NCBI RefSeq assembly: GCF_036663835.1
Contig: NZ_JAXOJT010000002.1
Coordinates: forward strand, 682,001 to 746,000
Direction of reading: 5' to 3'
Source: Sphingomonas sp. LT1P40
Lineage (GTDB): Bacteria; Pseudomonadota; Alphaproteobacteria; Sphingomonadales; Sphingomonadaceae
DNA: 64,000 bases
The translations under genes were made by a program, and so were the position numbers. Positions within the stretch are counted from its first letter, which is position 1. Each line of letters begins with the position of its first letter. The notes beneath the pieces are model-generated. The model searched no databases, was not told the DNA's origin, and saw only the letters and a list, made by a program, of their open reading frames with translations. This document shows, piece after piece, positions 27,948-35,520 of the stretch.

Positions 27948-28144
27948 CGAATCAGCCCCGCGATCCAGCGCAGCGCCGGATCGCTCAGCCACCGCCGCGC
28001 AACCCCGCGCGCCTCGATCACTACACCGTCAGCATCCTCGCGCACGGCGTCACCGAACCGTTCCCGCAGCGCCACAGCAACCCGCGCACGCACCCTTGCC
28101 GCCGCCCGCTCGCCCATCCGCTTTGCCCAAGCCGAGCCGCTCAC
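27944..28144 (-). CDS. Small head-tail joining protein (GTA gp7 position)
   Basis: 66 residues starting at a GTG that overlaps the gp6 stop. Basic N-terminal helix (AWAKRMGERAAARVRARV) and a C-terminal VARRWLSDPALRWIAGLI. Shorter than the Rhodobacter head-closure protein gp7; position between gp6 and gp8 with 4-nt overlaps on both sides suggests it takes that place. Function inferred from order only. Confidence 0.72.
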   Translation of the reverse strand: MSGSAWAKRMGERAAARVRARVAVALRERFGDAVREDADGVVIEARGVARRWLSDPALRWIAGLIR

Positions 28145-28683
28145 GCCGCCCGCTCCGCACTCAGCCGCACCCGCCGCCACGGTCGCCACAGCGCCGTCAC
28201 CGCCGCCGGCGGCTCGCTCGTCGCCCCGGCAAACAGATGCGCCGCCAGCAACACGACGCCCTGCGCGATCGGCGCGGGCAGCCCCGCCCAATCCGCCGCC
28301 AGCCCCGCCTGATAGGTCACCCGCGCCCGCCCCGCCGCACCCGGCGACAGCACGCGAACCCACCCCTCGCCATTGGCATCGATATCAACGGCATAGGCAT
28401 CCGCCGCGAAGGCGAACGAAGCTCCCTCGGCGGGCAGCCCCTCCACGGTCGTGATCGCCACCACCGGTGCCATCGCCAGCCGCCGCCAGCCGCTCCCGGC
28501 GGACACGATCGCAACATGCGTCCGCACGATCGTCGCCTGCCCGGTAAACGCCTCGCACAATGCCAGCGCACTCACCGCATGTTGCGAAATCAGCGCATCC
28601 TCGCCATCGCCCACGCTGCGCAAATGCGTCTTCACCGCATCGCGCGCAGCCGCGACCACGTCCGCCGGAAAGCCAGCGTCCAT
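28141..28683 (-). CDS. Head-tail connector protein (GTA gp6)
   Basis: 180 residues. Adaptor-type head-tail connector: an N-terminal helical part (VAAARDAVKTHLRSVGDGED, LISQHAVSALALCEAFTGQ) and a beta-rich middle (VTYQAGLAADWAGLPAPIAQ) followed by LLAAHLFAGA. This pattern (YxAGxAxxW..LPxxLxxGxxxLAAH) is typical of DUF3168-adjacent gp6 proteins. It makes the adaptor ring under the portal. Confidence 0.88.
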   Translation of the reverse strand: MDAGFPADVVAAARDAVKTHLRSVGDGEDALISQHAVSALALCEAFTGQATIVRTHVAIVSAGSGWRRLAMAPVVAITTVEGLPAEGASFAFAADAYAVDIDANGEGWVRVLSPGAAGRARVTYQAGLAADWAGLPAPIAQGVVLLAAHLFAGATSEPPAAVTALWRPWRRVRLSAERAA

Positions 28684-28710
28684 CTCATTTCTCCCGATTT
28701 ATCTGAGAAG

Positions 28711-29643
28711 TCAGGCCAACCGCACACTCAAGATGCGCCGCCGGTTCAGCGTGTCCGGCACCACCGCCACCCCGCCCGCAACACTCATCACCACATCCTG
28801 CGTGCTGCCGTCATCGAACCCATATCGCACTGTCACGCTGCCATCGGGCACGCCATGCATCGCCCAGTTCAGCGTCAGCACGTCGGCGGCTCGCGTTCCC
28901 GCAGCCGCCCCGCTCGGCACATAGCTCGACGGCGTCGATCGCGCTTCCAGCTGCACGCCGAACAGCGTCACGCTCCCCGTCACCGCCGCGCCCGAACTCG
29001 CCAGCACCATCGCGCCCGCGCCCCAGGCCGGATACAGCACCGTGCCGCTCACGCTCGTCGAGGTCGCGATCCACGGCCGCCACCATGCGCCGCAATCCTC
29101 GATTCCGACGCCCGCCGCCGTGCCCCGGATATCCACCACCTCGCCGGTCGCGGTATCCAGCCCCAGGTCGATATTGGTCCCCAGCCGCAACACCATGAAC
29201 CGGCTCGCCTTGCCCACCGCATCCTTGCGGACATAGGCGGACAGACAGATCGTCCCGCTGGTCGCGGCAATGCTCTGCGTCAGCTGCCCGAAACTCGCCC
29301 CGCCATCATTGGCCAGCGTCGCGCCCGTGCCGCCATCGGGCGCAGGCTGCCCGCCGGTGAGTGTCGCTCCCGGCGCACTCCACGGCGACACGGCCAGTTC
29401 GCCCGACCGCAACAATGCATTGGTCTGTGCCGCCTCGATCAATAGGCCGCGCGGGGCCAGCGTCAGCGGATGATAATCGAACCGCGCGACATCCGCCGCC
29501 TCGCTCGCCAGCACCCCGGCGCTCGACCAGCGCGTGGCCAAGGATGCACGCGCGAAACTCGCCCCCGGCGGCAACGTACCAGTCGAAAAGTCGAATCCGG
29601 CGACCCCGCGCCGCTGGCGCAGCTCCAGCCCGATCACGCCCAT
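28711..29643 (-). CDS. Head spike fibre protein (GhsB-like)
   Basis: 310 residues from the ATG at 29643. FDFSTGTLPPGASFARASLA, YHPLTLAPRGLLIEAAQTN, then YVRKDAVGKASRFMVLRLG and a jelly-roll-like C-terminal half (LFGVQLEARSTPSSYVPSG). This matches carbohydrate-binding phage head-spike fibre proteins; Rhodobacter GTAs carry an equivalent (GhsB) on capsid vertices for polysaccharide binding. TGATG overlap with the spike base gene. Confidence 0.82.
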   Translation of the reverse strand: MGVIGLELRQRRGVAGFDFSTGTLPPGASFARASLATRWSSAGVLASEAADVARFDYHPLTLAPRGLLIEAAQTNALLRSGELAVSPWSAPGATLTGGQPAPDGGTGATLANDGGASFGQLTQSIAATSGTICLSAYVRKDAVGKASRFMVLRLGTNIDLGLDTATGEVVDIRGTAAGVGIEDCGAWWRPWIATSTSVSGTVLYPAWGAGAMVLASSGAAVTGSVTLFGVQLEARSTPSSYVPSGAAAGTRAADVLTLNWAMHGVPDGSVTVRYGFDDGSTQDVVMSVAGGVAVVPDTLNRRRILSVRLA

Positions 29644-29909
29644 CAGTACAGCGCCAGCATATCGGCCGCCGTCGTTCCGGTCGCCCGGACATAGCGCGCA
29701 CGAAACGGCAGCACCGTTCCGGCGGGCACATTCTTCCACAGCGAATCAGCGGTGCCGTTCACCCCGCGCATCGTGATGTTGCCGCCCGTGCCCACAAACA
29801 GCGCCTTGGGAATATCGCTCAGCGCATTGCTGTCATGCGGCACCACCGCCACCGCCCGCGTCGCCGGTGCCGATACCTGATCGGCATGATTCTGGAATTG
29901 GTCGCTCAT
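29643..29909 (-). CDS. Head spike base protein (Rcc01079/GhsA-like)
   Basis: 88 residues from the ATG at 29909. The pattern VPHDSNALSDIPKALFVGTG, NITMRG, VPAGTVLPFRARYVRATGTT is shared by the small spike-base family known from RcGTA rcc01079. It anchors the fibre to the capsid (family knowledge). Located directly after the capsid gene and its terminator. Confidence 0.88.
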   Translation of the reverse strand: MSDQFQNHADQVSAPATRAVAVVPHDSNALSDIPKALFVGTGGNITMRGVNGTADSLWKNVPAGTVLPFRARYVRATGTTAADMLALY

Positions 29910-29920
29910 AAATCCTCCCC

Positions 29921-29956
29921 GAAAACGAAGAAGGGGCACCGCTCGCACGATGCCCC
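29921..29956 (-). terminator. Terminator after the major capsid gene
   Basis: Minus strand: 9-bp stem GGGGCATCG / CGGTGCCCC (one G-U pair) with a 6-nt loop, then TTCTTCGTTTTC. Located between the capsid stop (29985) and the spike base start (29909). Probably a partial terminator that lowers expression of downstream genes. Confidence 0.75.
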
Positions 29957-29984
29957 TCCCGATAATCATGCGTGTCGAGCAGGC

Positions 29985-31040
29985 TCAGCTTACGCTGAAC
30001 TTCAGCAGCTTGATCGCCTCGCTGTTCGTCACCGCCCCGCCCACGCGCTTGGTTGCGTAAAAGTGGACGAACGGCTTGTTGCTGTACGGATCGCGCAGCA
30101 CCTGCGTCTCGCCGCGCTCGGCGATCAGATACCCCGCCTTGAAATTGCCGAACGCCACCGACAGCGAGTTCGCCGCGATATCCGGCATGTCCTCGGCCTC
30201 GACCACCGGATAGCCCAGCAACGTCGCCGGCTGCCCCGCCGCGATGCCCGGCACCCACAGGAACGCGCCATCGCTCGTCTTGAACTTGCGAATTCGCGCC
30301 AGCGTCGACGAATTCATCACGAACACCGCGCCCTGCCGGTATGGCGGCCGCAATGCCTGAACCAGGTCGATCAGTCTCTCTTCCGGGTTGGCCGAAAACG
30401 CCCCCGAAGTGCCGCTAGCGACATGCTGCAATGTCCCGAACGCGCGGCTCGTGTCCGGCGTCGCGGCGGTGGAATAGGCCAGAAAGCCCTTGGGCTTGTT
30501 GGTCCCGTTGCCGCTCACATAAGCAGCCCCTTCCGCACGGGCGAACTCACGGGCGATCTCGTCGGCCAGCCACGCCTCGACGTCGAATGCCGCATCGTCC
30601 AGCATCGTCTGGCTCGCGGCGGGGTTGGCGAACAGATCGCCCATCGGCGGCGCGATCTCGTTGAACACCGCCGTCGCGGTCTCGGCCCGCGCGCCGGTCT
30701 CCGCCGCCCAACCCGACGGCGTGCCACCCGACGCCACCAGCTTGCGATACCCGGCCGAACCCACCGTCACCACATTGGCGATCGCGCGAATGGGCGAAAT
30801 GCTCGCCAAAGTCGCATCGACCAGCGCATCGATCTCACGCGGGATGGCGTAGCCCCCCGCGCCGTCGGACGCCCCCGACATCGCCTTCATCTCCAGCGAC
30901 CCGGTGCCTGCCCGCAGGAACCCCTCGAACGCCGCACCATTCGGCGCCCGCGCGCCCGCCAGCATCGGTCGCGCCGCCGGCACGCCAGCAGTCTCTAGTC
31001 CCTCGAACGATTGTTCGAGTGCATCCGCCTTGATTTCCAT
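29985..31040 (-). CDS. Major capsid protein, HK97 fold (GTA gp5)
   Basis: 351 residues from the ATG at 31040, with GGAGGA upstream. HK97-family features: an N-terminal delta-like helical segment (1-45), GYAIPREIDALVDATLASIS, FANPAASQTMLDDAAFDVEAWLADEI, YVSGNGTNKPKGFL, then VMNSSTLARIRKFKTSDG, ATLLGYPVVEAEDMPD and GYLIAERGETQVLRDPYS. It is flanked by hairpin-T-run terminators on both sides. Confidence 0.96.
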   Translation of the reverse strand: MEIKADALEQSFEGLETAGVPAARPMLAGARAPNGAAFEGFLRAGTGSLEMKAMSGASDGAGGYAIPREIDALVDATLASISPIRAIANVVTVGSAGYRKLVASGGTPSGWAAETGARAETATAVFNEIAPPMGDLFANPAASQTMLDDAAFDVEAWLADEIAREFARAEGAAYVSGNGTNKPKGFLAYSTAATPDTSRAFGTLQHVASGTSGAFSANPEERLIDLVQALRPPYRQGAVFVMNSSTLARIRKFKTSDGAFLWVPGIAAGQPATLLGYPVVEAEDMPDIAANSLSVAFGNFKAGYLIAERGETQVLRDPYSNKPFVHFYATKRVGGAVTNSEAIKLLKFSVS

Positions 31041-31058
31041 TCCATTTCCTCCGCTTGC

Positions 31059-31091
31059 AAAACAAAAAAAGGCCCCGCCATCGGCGAAGCC
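31059..31091 (-). terminator. Terminator-like hairpin just upstream of the capsid gene
   Basis: Minus strand: GGCTTCGCC / GGCGGGGCC 9-bp stem (two G-U pairs), GAT loop, followed by TTTTTTTGTTTT. It ends only 19 nt before the capsid ATG, so it lies in the capsid leader, downstream of the plus-strand membrane-protein insertion. Confidence 0.78.
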
Positions 31092-31095
31092 ACTG

Positions 31096-31123
31096 TTGCT
31101 CAAACAAAATCCGTCCTTAAGCT
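31096..31123 (+). promoter_or_regulatory. Possible promoter of the three membrane-protein genes
   Basis: TTGCTC at 31096 and TAAGCT at 31118 with a 16-nt AT-rich spacer, about 22 nt before the first gene. Weak match; listed because the cassette is oriented against the GTA operon and needs its own start. Confidence 0.3.
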
Positions 31124-31144
31124 GCGCCCTCAGGGGGAGCGGCC

Positions 31145-31753
31145 ATGAGCCAGTTCGAATTCTTCATGGCCTTTTACGGCCTGTTGCTCGGTCTTGCCGT
31201 GGCTGAACTGCTCGGCGGATTCGCCAATCTGCTGCGTGAACGCGCCCAGCCCAAATGGGGCGTCCTGCTCCCGCTCGTCGCGCTGCTCATCCTGGTCGAG
31301 ATCAGCGCCACCTTTATCGACACCTGGGTCAAGCTCCAGGGCATCAACATCAACCTGGTCGAATTCGGCCTGCCCGCGCTTATCGGCATCTTCTATTTCA
31401 TCGCCGCAGTGATTGCGTTCCCGCGGCATCTTGAGGACTGGCCGTCGCTCACCGACTATTTCCTCGCACGCCGCTACTGGATCGTCGGCCTACTCATCGC
31501 CGCCAATCTCGGCCATTTCATCACCGAAATCCCGTTCGTTCAAAAGGCCGCTGCCGAGGGGAATCCCGGTTTGATCGGCTATATCTTGCGCAACCTGCTG
31601 CTCTTTGCGACCTATATCGTCCTGATGGTCAGCCGCCGCGTCGCGGTCAGTATCGCCGCACTCGCGGTCCTGCTCGGGTTCTTCGCCTATATCTATGGCG
31701 TGCAGGCGATGCTCGCGGGCGGCTGGACCATCGCAGGAAGCCCCGCCGGATGA
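31145..31753 (+). CDS. Six-TM membrane protein, tandem paralogue 1
   Basis: 202 residues with six predicted transmembrane segments at about 10-30, 37-60, 72-94, 108-130, 145-163 and 167-190. N-terminus is MSQFEFFMAFYGLLLGLAVA. A cytosolic or periplasmic loop carries FPRHLEDWPSLTDYFLARR, conserved in the two following genes. GGGGGAG precedes the ATG. It is the first of three paralogues on the strand opposite to GTA genes, between protease and capsid. No known family recognised. Confidence 0.88.
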   Translation: MSQFEFFMAFYGLLLGLAVAELLGGFANLLRERAQPKWGVLLPLVALLILVEISATFIDTWVKLQGININLVEFGLPALIGIFYFIAAVIAFPRHLEDWPSLTDYFLARRYWIVGLLIAANLGHFITEIPFVQKAAAEGNPGLIGYILRNLLLFATYIVLMVSRRVAVSIAALAVLLGFFAYIYGVQAMLAGGWTIAGSPAG

Positions 31754-32355
31754 CCCAGTTCGAATTCTTCATGACCTTTTACGGTCTGCTGCTCGGCCTT
31801 GCCGTGGCGGAACTGCTGCTCGGCTTCGGCAACATCCTGCGCCATCGCGCGCGGCCGAAGCTTGGCCTGCTCACGCCATTGCTTGGCTTGCTCGTCTTCA
31901 TCATGCTGATGTCGACCTTCATGGACGCCTGGGGACGGCTTCAGGACGTCCGCATCACGATGGATTCGCTCGCACTGCCCACTGCGATCGGCGTCCTCAT
32001 GTTCTTCGTTGCGATTATCGTCGTGCCCCGCCAGCCCGACGAATGGACTGACCTTGACGAGTATTTCTTCGCCAACCGGCGCTGGAGCCTTGGACTGATC
32101 CTGGTCGTGGATGTGCTGATCTACATCTACGAAGCGCCTTTCGTCGGCATCCTGATTGAACGACAGCTCTGGGATCGGTTCATTCCCTATCTCGTCGTCA
32201 ACGCCGCGCTCATCGGACTGACGGTTGTAGCGCTGTTCGCCAGACCTCGCCGCATCGTCGCCGCCGCGCTTGCGGCCCTGATGCTGATCCTCGCATGGCT
32301 GTACAGCGATCTCGGCATGCCGATCTTCGCTGGCCTGCCGGAGGTAACGCGATGA
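31750..32355 (+). CDS. Six-TM membrane protein, tandem paralogue 2
   Basis: 201 residues, same six-TM layout. Starts MTQFEFFMTFYGLLLGLAVA and carries the loop VPRQPDEWTDLDEYFFANRR. The start overlaps the stop of paralogue 1 by 4 nt and its stop overlaps paralogue 3 in the same way. The first 90 nt are strongly conserved among all three genes, which points to tandem duplication or tight constraint on the N-terminus. Confidence 0.88.
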   Translation: MTQFEFFMTFYGLLLGLAVAELLLGFGNILRHRARPKLGLLTPLLGLLVFIMLMSTFMDAWGRLQDVRITMDSLALPTAIGVLMFFVAIIVVPRQPDEWTDLDEYFFANRRWSLGLILVVDVLIYIYEAPFVGILIERQLWDRFIPYLVVNAALIGLTVVALFARPRRIVAAALAALMLILAWLYSDLGMPIFAGLPEVTR

Positions 32356-32936
32356 GCCAGTTCGAATTCTTCATGACCTTCTACAGTCTGCTCGTCGGCC
32401 TTGCCGTGGCAGAGCTGCTGCTCGGCTTCATGAACCTGCTGCGCCACCGCCAGCGTCCCCGGCTGGGTCTGCTGACCCCGCTGCTCGGGGCACTCGTGTT
32501 CCTGCAATTGATGGCGTTGTTCATCGACGCGTGGATGAGTCTCAAGTCAGTCGAAATTTCGATGATGGGGCTGGCGGTACCCACGCTGATCGGCGTTGCC
32601 ACCTTCGCCGCCAGCGTGCTGGTCGTGCCACGCGATATCGAGGAATGGCCCGATCTCGACGATTATTTCTATCGCAACCGCCGCATCGTGCTGGGTCTGC
32701 TTTTTGCCGTGAACCTGCTCATCCTCGTCCACGAATCTCCGAAGGTTCCTTCCAACGGGTTGCCCGCCTATCTGCTGGTCAACCTGACCGGGTTCAGCCT
32801 GATGACTGCAGCGATATTCCTGCGTCACCGCATTGCCATCGCTGCCAGCCTCGTCGCGCTCATCTGCCTCTATCTCAGCGTTTACAGTGGCACGCGCTTC
32901 TCGCTGTTTCGCTTCTTTAGCTATATGGTGTCGTGA
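32352..32936 (+). CDS. Six-TM membrane protein, tandem paralogue 3
   Basis: 194 residues from the ATG at 32352. N-terminus MSQFEFFMTFYSLLVGLAVA and loop VPRDIEEWPDLDDYFYRNRR. The C-terminal TM region differs most from its paralogues and ends RFSLFRFFSYMVS. The stop lies inside the 3' end of the convergent prohead protease gene (16-nt overlap). Confidence 0.87.
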   Translation: MSQFEFFMTFYSLLVGLAVAELLLGFMNLLRHRQRPRLGLLTPLLGALVFLQLMALFIDAWMSLKSVEISMMGLAVPTLIGVATFAASVLVVPRDIEEWPDLDDYFYRNRRIVLGLLFAVNLLILVHESPKVPSNGLPAYLLVNLTGFSLMTAAIFLRHRIAIAASLVALICLYLSVYSGTRFSLFRFFSYMVS

Positions 32937-33328
32937 CCCGGCTGCACATCGCCGTTCAAAGCCTCGACCGCATGCACCCGCGCGAGCTTTTGCATCGGTC
33001 GCGCCACCAGACTGACTTCGCACAGCTCCACCCGCCGCAACTCGCGCCACCGCCCATGCCGCGCCGTCACCGTGCGATATCCGAAACTCAGCCCCGCAAC
33101 CGCCCCTTTCGCCACCAGCGCCGCCAGTTCCGGCGCATCGACCCGCCCGGTCACCCGCAGTCCCCGCGCATCCTCGCCAATCGCCTCGATGACCCCGACC
33201 GGTAGCCCACGATGCTGCCACAGCAACGGCACCCGCCGCACCCGCGCCCCGAACGCCCCCGCTCGAATGACATCGCCCCCGCGATCCGGCGCATCGAACA
33301 CGGCGGCATAGCCAGCGAACCGGATCAT
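32921..33328 (-). CDS. HK97-family prohead protease (GTA gp4)
   Basis: 135 residues from the ATG at 33328. FAGYAAVFDAPDRGGDVIRAGAF, PLLWQHRGLPVGVIEAI, the catalytic histidine in LLWQH, and VAGLSFGYRTVTARH, then RRVELCEVSLVARPMQ with the serine, match the prohead protease family. The protein is short, and its last residues overlap the inserted membrane-protein gene; the C-terminus may have been trimmed by that insertion. Starts with an ATGA overlap. Confidence 0.92.
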   Translation of the reverse strand: MIRFAGYAAVFDAPDRGGDVIRAGAFGARVRRVPLLWQHRGLPVGVIEAIGEDARGLRVTGRVDAPELAALVAKGAVAGLSFGYRTVTARHGRWRELRRVELCEVSLVARPMQKLARVHAVEALNGDVQPGHDTI

Positions 33329-33630
33329 CGACCCAGCCCCCAGAACCCCAATTTCACCGCCACCCCGATCATCACCAGCGCAAGGCCCATCCGCACGATC
33401 CACCCGATTGCCGCCTTCACCGCAGACCGCTTCGCATCACGCCACGCCCCCAGCAGTTCGCGCAACTCCGCCATGTCCTTCGCAGCGCGCGGATCATCCA
33501 GCCCCAGCCGCACCAGCGCCCGGCTCGCCGCCAATTCCCCTGCCTCCTCGGCCACCGCGCGCAGCGTCGCCACATCCGCACCCTCGGCGGCTCCCTGCGC
33601 CATCAACTGCGCGAGCAAACCGCCGTTCAC
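33325..33630 (-). CDS. Small GTA-cluster protein (gp3.5 position, DUF6127-like)
   Basis: 101 residues from a GTG overlapping the portal stop. Helical N-terminus (LAQLMAQGAAEGADVATLRAV, VRLGLDDPRAAKDMAELREL) and one C-terminal transmembrane helix (IVRMGLALVMIGVAVKLGFW). I recall this layout as DUF6127, a sphingomonad family between portal and protease. Function unknown; it may anchor assembly at the membrane. Confidence 0.8.
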   Translation of the reverse strand: MNGGLLAQLMAQGAAEGADVATLRAVAEEAGELAASRALVRLGLDDPRAAKDMAELRELLGAWRDAKRSAVKAAIGWIVRMGLALVMIGVAVKLGFWGLGR

Positions 33631-34739
33631 TGCCCGATCCCCAACATCGCGCGCTTCTCCTCGCTCGTCAGGAAATCCGCCCCGCTCACGCTGCGCCACA
33701 GCCGCTCGCGGTCCTCCGCCATCGCCGGCACTTTGTCGAGCTCGACGCGCAGCCACGCATCGGCGAACCACCCGCGCAGCCCCTGCGCCAGCTCGGTCAG
33801 GATCTTGTCCGCCAGCGGCAATATGGTCATCCGCCACACCGCCTTGTTCGCCTCGCGGTAATTGGCATAGCTGTTGTCGCCGGGCAGCCCGATCAGCATC
33901 GGCGGCACCCCGAACGCCAGCGCAATCTCCCGCGCCGCCGCCGCCTTCAGCCCGACGAAATCCATGTCGGCCGGCGTCATGCTCATCGCCTGCCACTTCA
34001 ACCCGCCCTCCAGCAACATCGGCCGCCCGGCATTGGCGGCCCCCGCAAACCCCGCCTCCATCTCGCTCTTCAACCGGTCGAACTGCGCCGGTGCCAGCGC
34101 CGACCCGTCACCCGGATCATAGACCAAAGCCCCAGAAGGCCGCGCCGCATTGTCGAGCAGCGCCTTGTTCCACCGCGTCGCCGCATTGTGGATCGCCACC
34201 GCCCCCGATGCCGCGCCCAGGCACCCCAGCCCGTAATGGTCGTCGACCGGGTTGAACGCCTTCAGATGCAGCACCTGCTGCCTGCCCGCCGCATCCTCCG
34301 CCGCGATCCGCGTCACGCTGCCGCCAATGCGATAACGATAGGCGAGGGGCCACCCGCCCGCATCGGTCTCGACCGAAACCCGTTCGGGCCGCAACGCGAA
34401 CAGCTCGCCCACACCGCCCGCACCATCGCCCAGCAGCTGCACATAGGCATTGCCGTGCAACAACAACTGCGCCGCCAGCGTCTCGACCAGCATCTGTCCC
34501 TGCGACCGCGCCGTCGCCAGCGCCAACAATGCCGGATCGGACGCCACCAGCGGCGCACTCGCCACGCCCTCGGCGACAATCTTCACCGCGCGCTGCGCCA
34601 CCGGATTCCCCGCATAGCCCTCGCGCACCTGCGCCTCGTAGCTTTGCGGCCATTCGCCCAGCGGGGCGGTCATACCGCTCCCACGCGCCAACACCGGACG
34701 CGAAACATCGCGCCCGGACTTCCGTCCGAACCAGTTCAT
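33627..34739 (-). CDS. Portal protein (GTA gp3), HK97 type
   Basis: 370 residues. Phage portal family: NPVAQRAVKIVAEGVASAPL, LLLHGNAYVQLLGDG, HLKAFNPVDDHYGLGCLGAA, then RWNKALLDNAARPSGALVYD and AFGVPPMLIGLPGDNSYANYREA near residue 280. It forms the dodecameric ring for DNA entry. The leader carries a REP-like palindrome. Confidence 0.95.
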   Translation of the reverse strand: MNWFGRKSGRDVSRPVLARGSGMTAPLGEWPQSYEAQVREGYAGNPVAQRAVKIVAEGVASAPLVASDPALLALATARSQGQMLVETLAAQLLLHGNAYVQLLGDGAGGVGELFALRPERVSVETDAGGWPLAYRYRIGGSVTRIAAEDAAGRQQVLHLKAFNPVDDHYGLGCLGAASGAVAIHNAATRWNKALLDNAARPSGALVYDPGDGSALAPAQFDRLKSEMEAGFAGAANAGRPMLLEGGLKWQAMSMTPADMDFVGLKAAAAREIALAFGVPPMLIGLPGDNSYANYREANKAVWRMTILPLADKILTELAQGLRGWFADAWLRVELDKVPAMAEDRERLWRSVSGADFLTSEEKRAMLGIGQ

Positions 34740-34764
34740 GATGATCTCCTAATGCCCCCTCAAA

Positions 34765-34800
34765 CTCCCCTCCCTGCAAGGGAGGGGCGGGGGGTGGGTG
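34765..34800. repeat. REP-like palindrome upstream of portal
   Basis: CCCCTCCCT / AGGGAGGGG stem around GCA, followed by CGGGGGGTGGG; same family as the 26990 copy. Confidence 0.8.
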
Positions 34801-34828
34801 CGCGCGTCTGCGCGCCTAAAGAATCGAA

Positions 34829-35500
34829 CTACCGCTTGGTCCCAAACCAGATCACGTGCTTCGGCCCCTTGCCGTTCGACCGAGCCCGCACAGCCACTTC
34901 TTCCACCGCAAACCCGGCATCGCCCATGCGCCGCTTGAACTTCACGTCCGGCCCCGCCGACCACACCGCCAGCACGCCCCCCGGCTTCAACGCCAGCCGC
35001 GCCTTTTCCAGCCCGCGCGCGGTATACAGCCGGTCATTCTCCAGCCGCGTCAGCCCGTCCGGCCCATTATCCACGTCCAGCAGGATCGCATCATAACTCG
35101 CCCGCGCGTCCGCAATTACCACCCCGACATCGTCCATCACCACGGTCACGCGGGGATCGTCCAGACACCCCGCCGCCAGTTCCGCCATCGGGCCCCGCGC
35201 CCACTCCACGATCTTCGGCACCAGCTCGGCCACGTCGCAGCGTCCGTCCGCCCCCATCAACGCCAGCGCCGCGCGCAACGTAAACCCCATGCCATAGCCA
35301 CCGATCAGCACCCGCGCCGAAGCAGGCGTTGCCAGCCGCTCCAGCGTCATCACTGCCAAAGCCTCTTCCGACCCACTCATCCGGCTCGACATCAACTCGT
35401 TGCGATCCAGCACGATCATGAAATCGCCCCCACGCCGGAACAGCCGCAGCGGCTCGCCCCCGGGGACTTCGGCAATGTCGATCAATTCACGTGGCGTCAT
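34829..35500 (-). CDS. Spermidine-synthase-like methyltransferase-fold protein
   Basis: 223 residues. Rossmann-fold protein with RVLIGGYGMGFTLRAALAL (nucleotide-binding loop, near residue 65), CDVAELVPKIVEWARGPM, DARASYDAILLDVDNGPDGL and ARLALKPGGVLAVWSA, typical of bacterial spermine/spermidine synthase-like proteins. Catalytic specificity cannot be read. It lies with the next gene in the terminase-portal gap, on the GTA strand, so it could be cotranscribed cargo or a host gene. Confidence 0.85.
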   Translation of the reverse strand: MTPRELIDIAEVPGGEPLRLFRRGGDFMIVLDRNELMSSRMSGSEEALAVMTLERLATPASARVLIGGYGMGFTLRAALALMGADGRCDVAELVPKIVEWARGPMAELAAGCLDDPRVTVVMDDVGVVIADARASYDAILLDVDNGPDGLTRLENDRLYTARGLEKARLALKPGGVLAVWSAGPDVKFKRRMGDAGFAVEEVAVRARSNGKGPKHVIWFGTKR

Positions 35501-35520
35501 CGCCGCTCTCTACGCGAACC

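Noticed and set aside
27027..29445. Long plus-strand frames opposite gp6-gp9 and the spike genes
   Set aside because: Antisense shadows with Arg/Pro/Ala-rich low-complexity composition.
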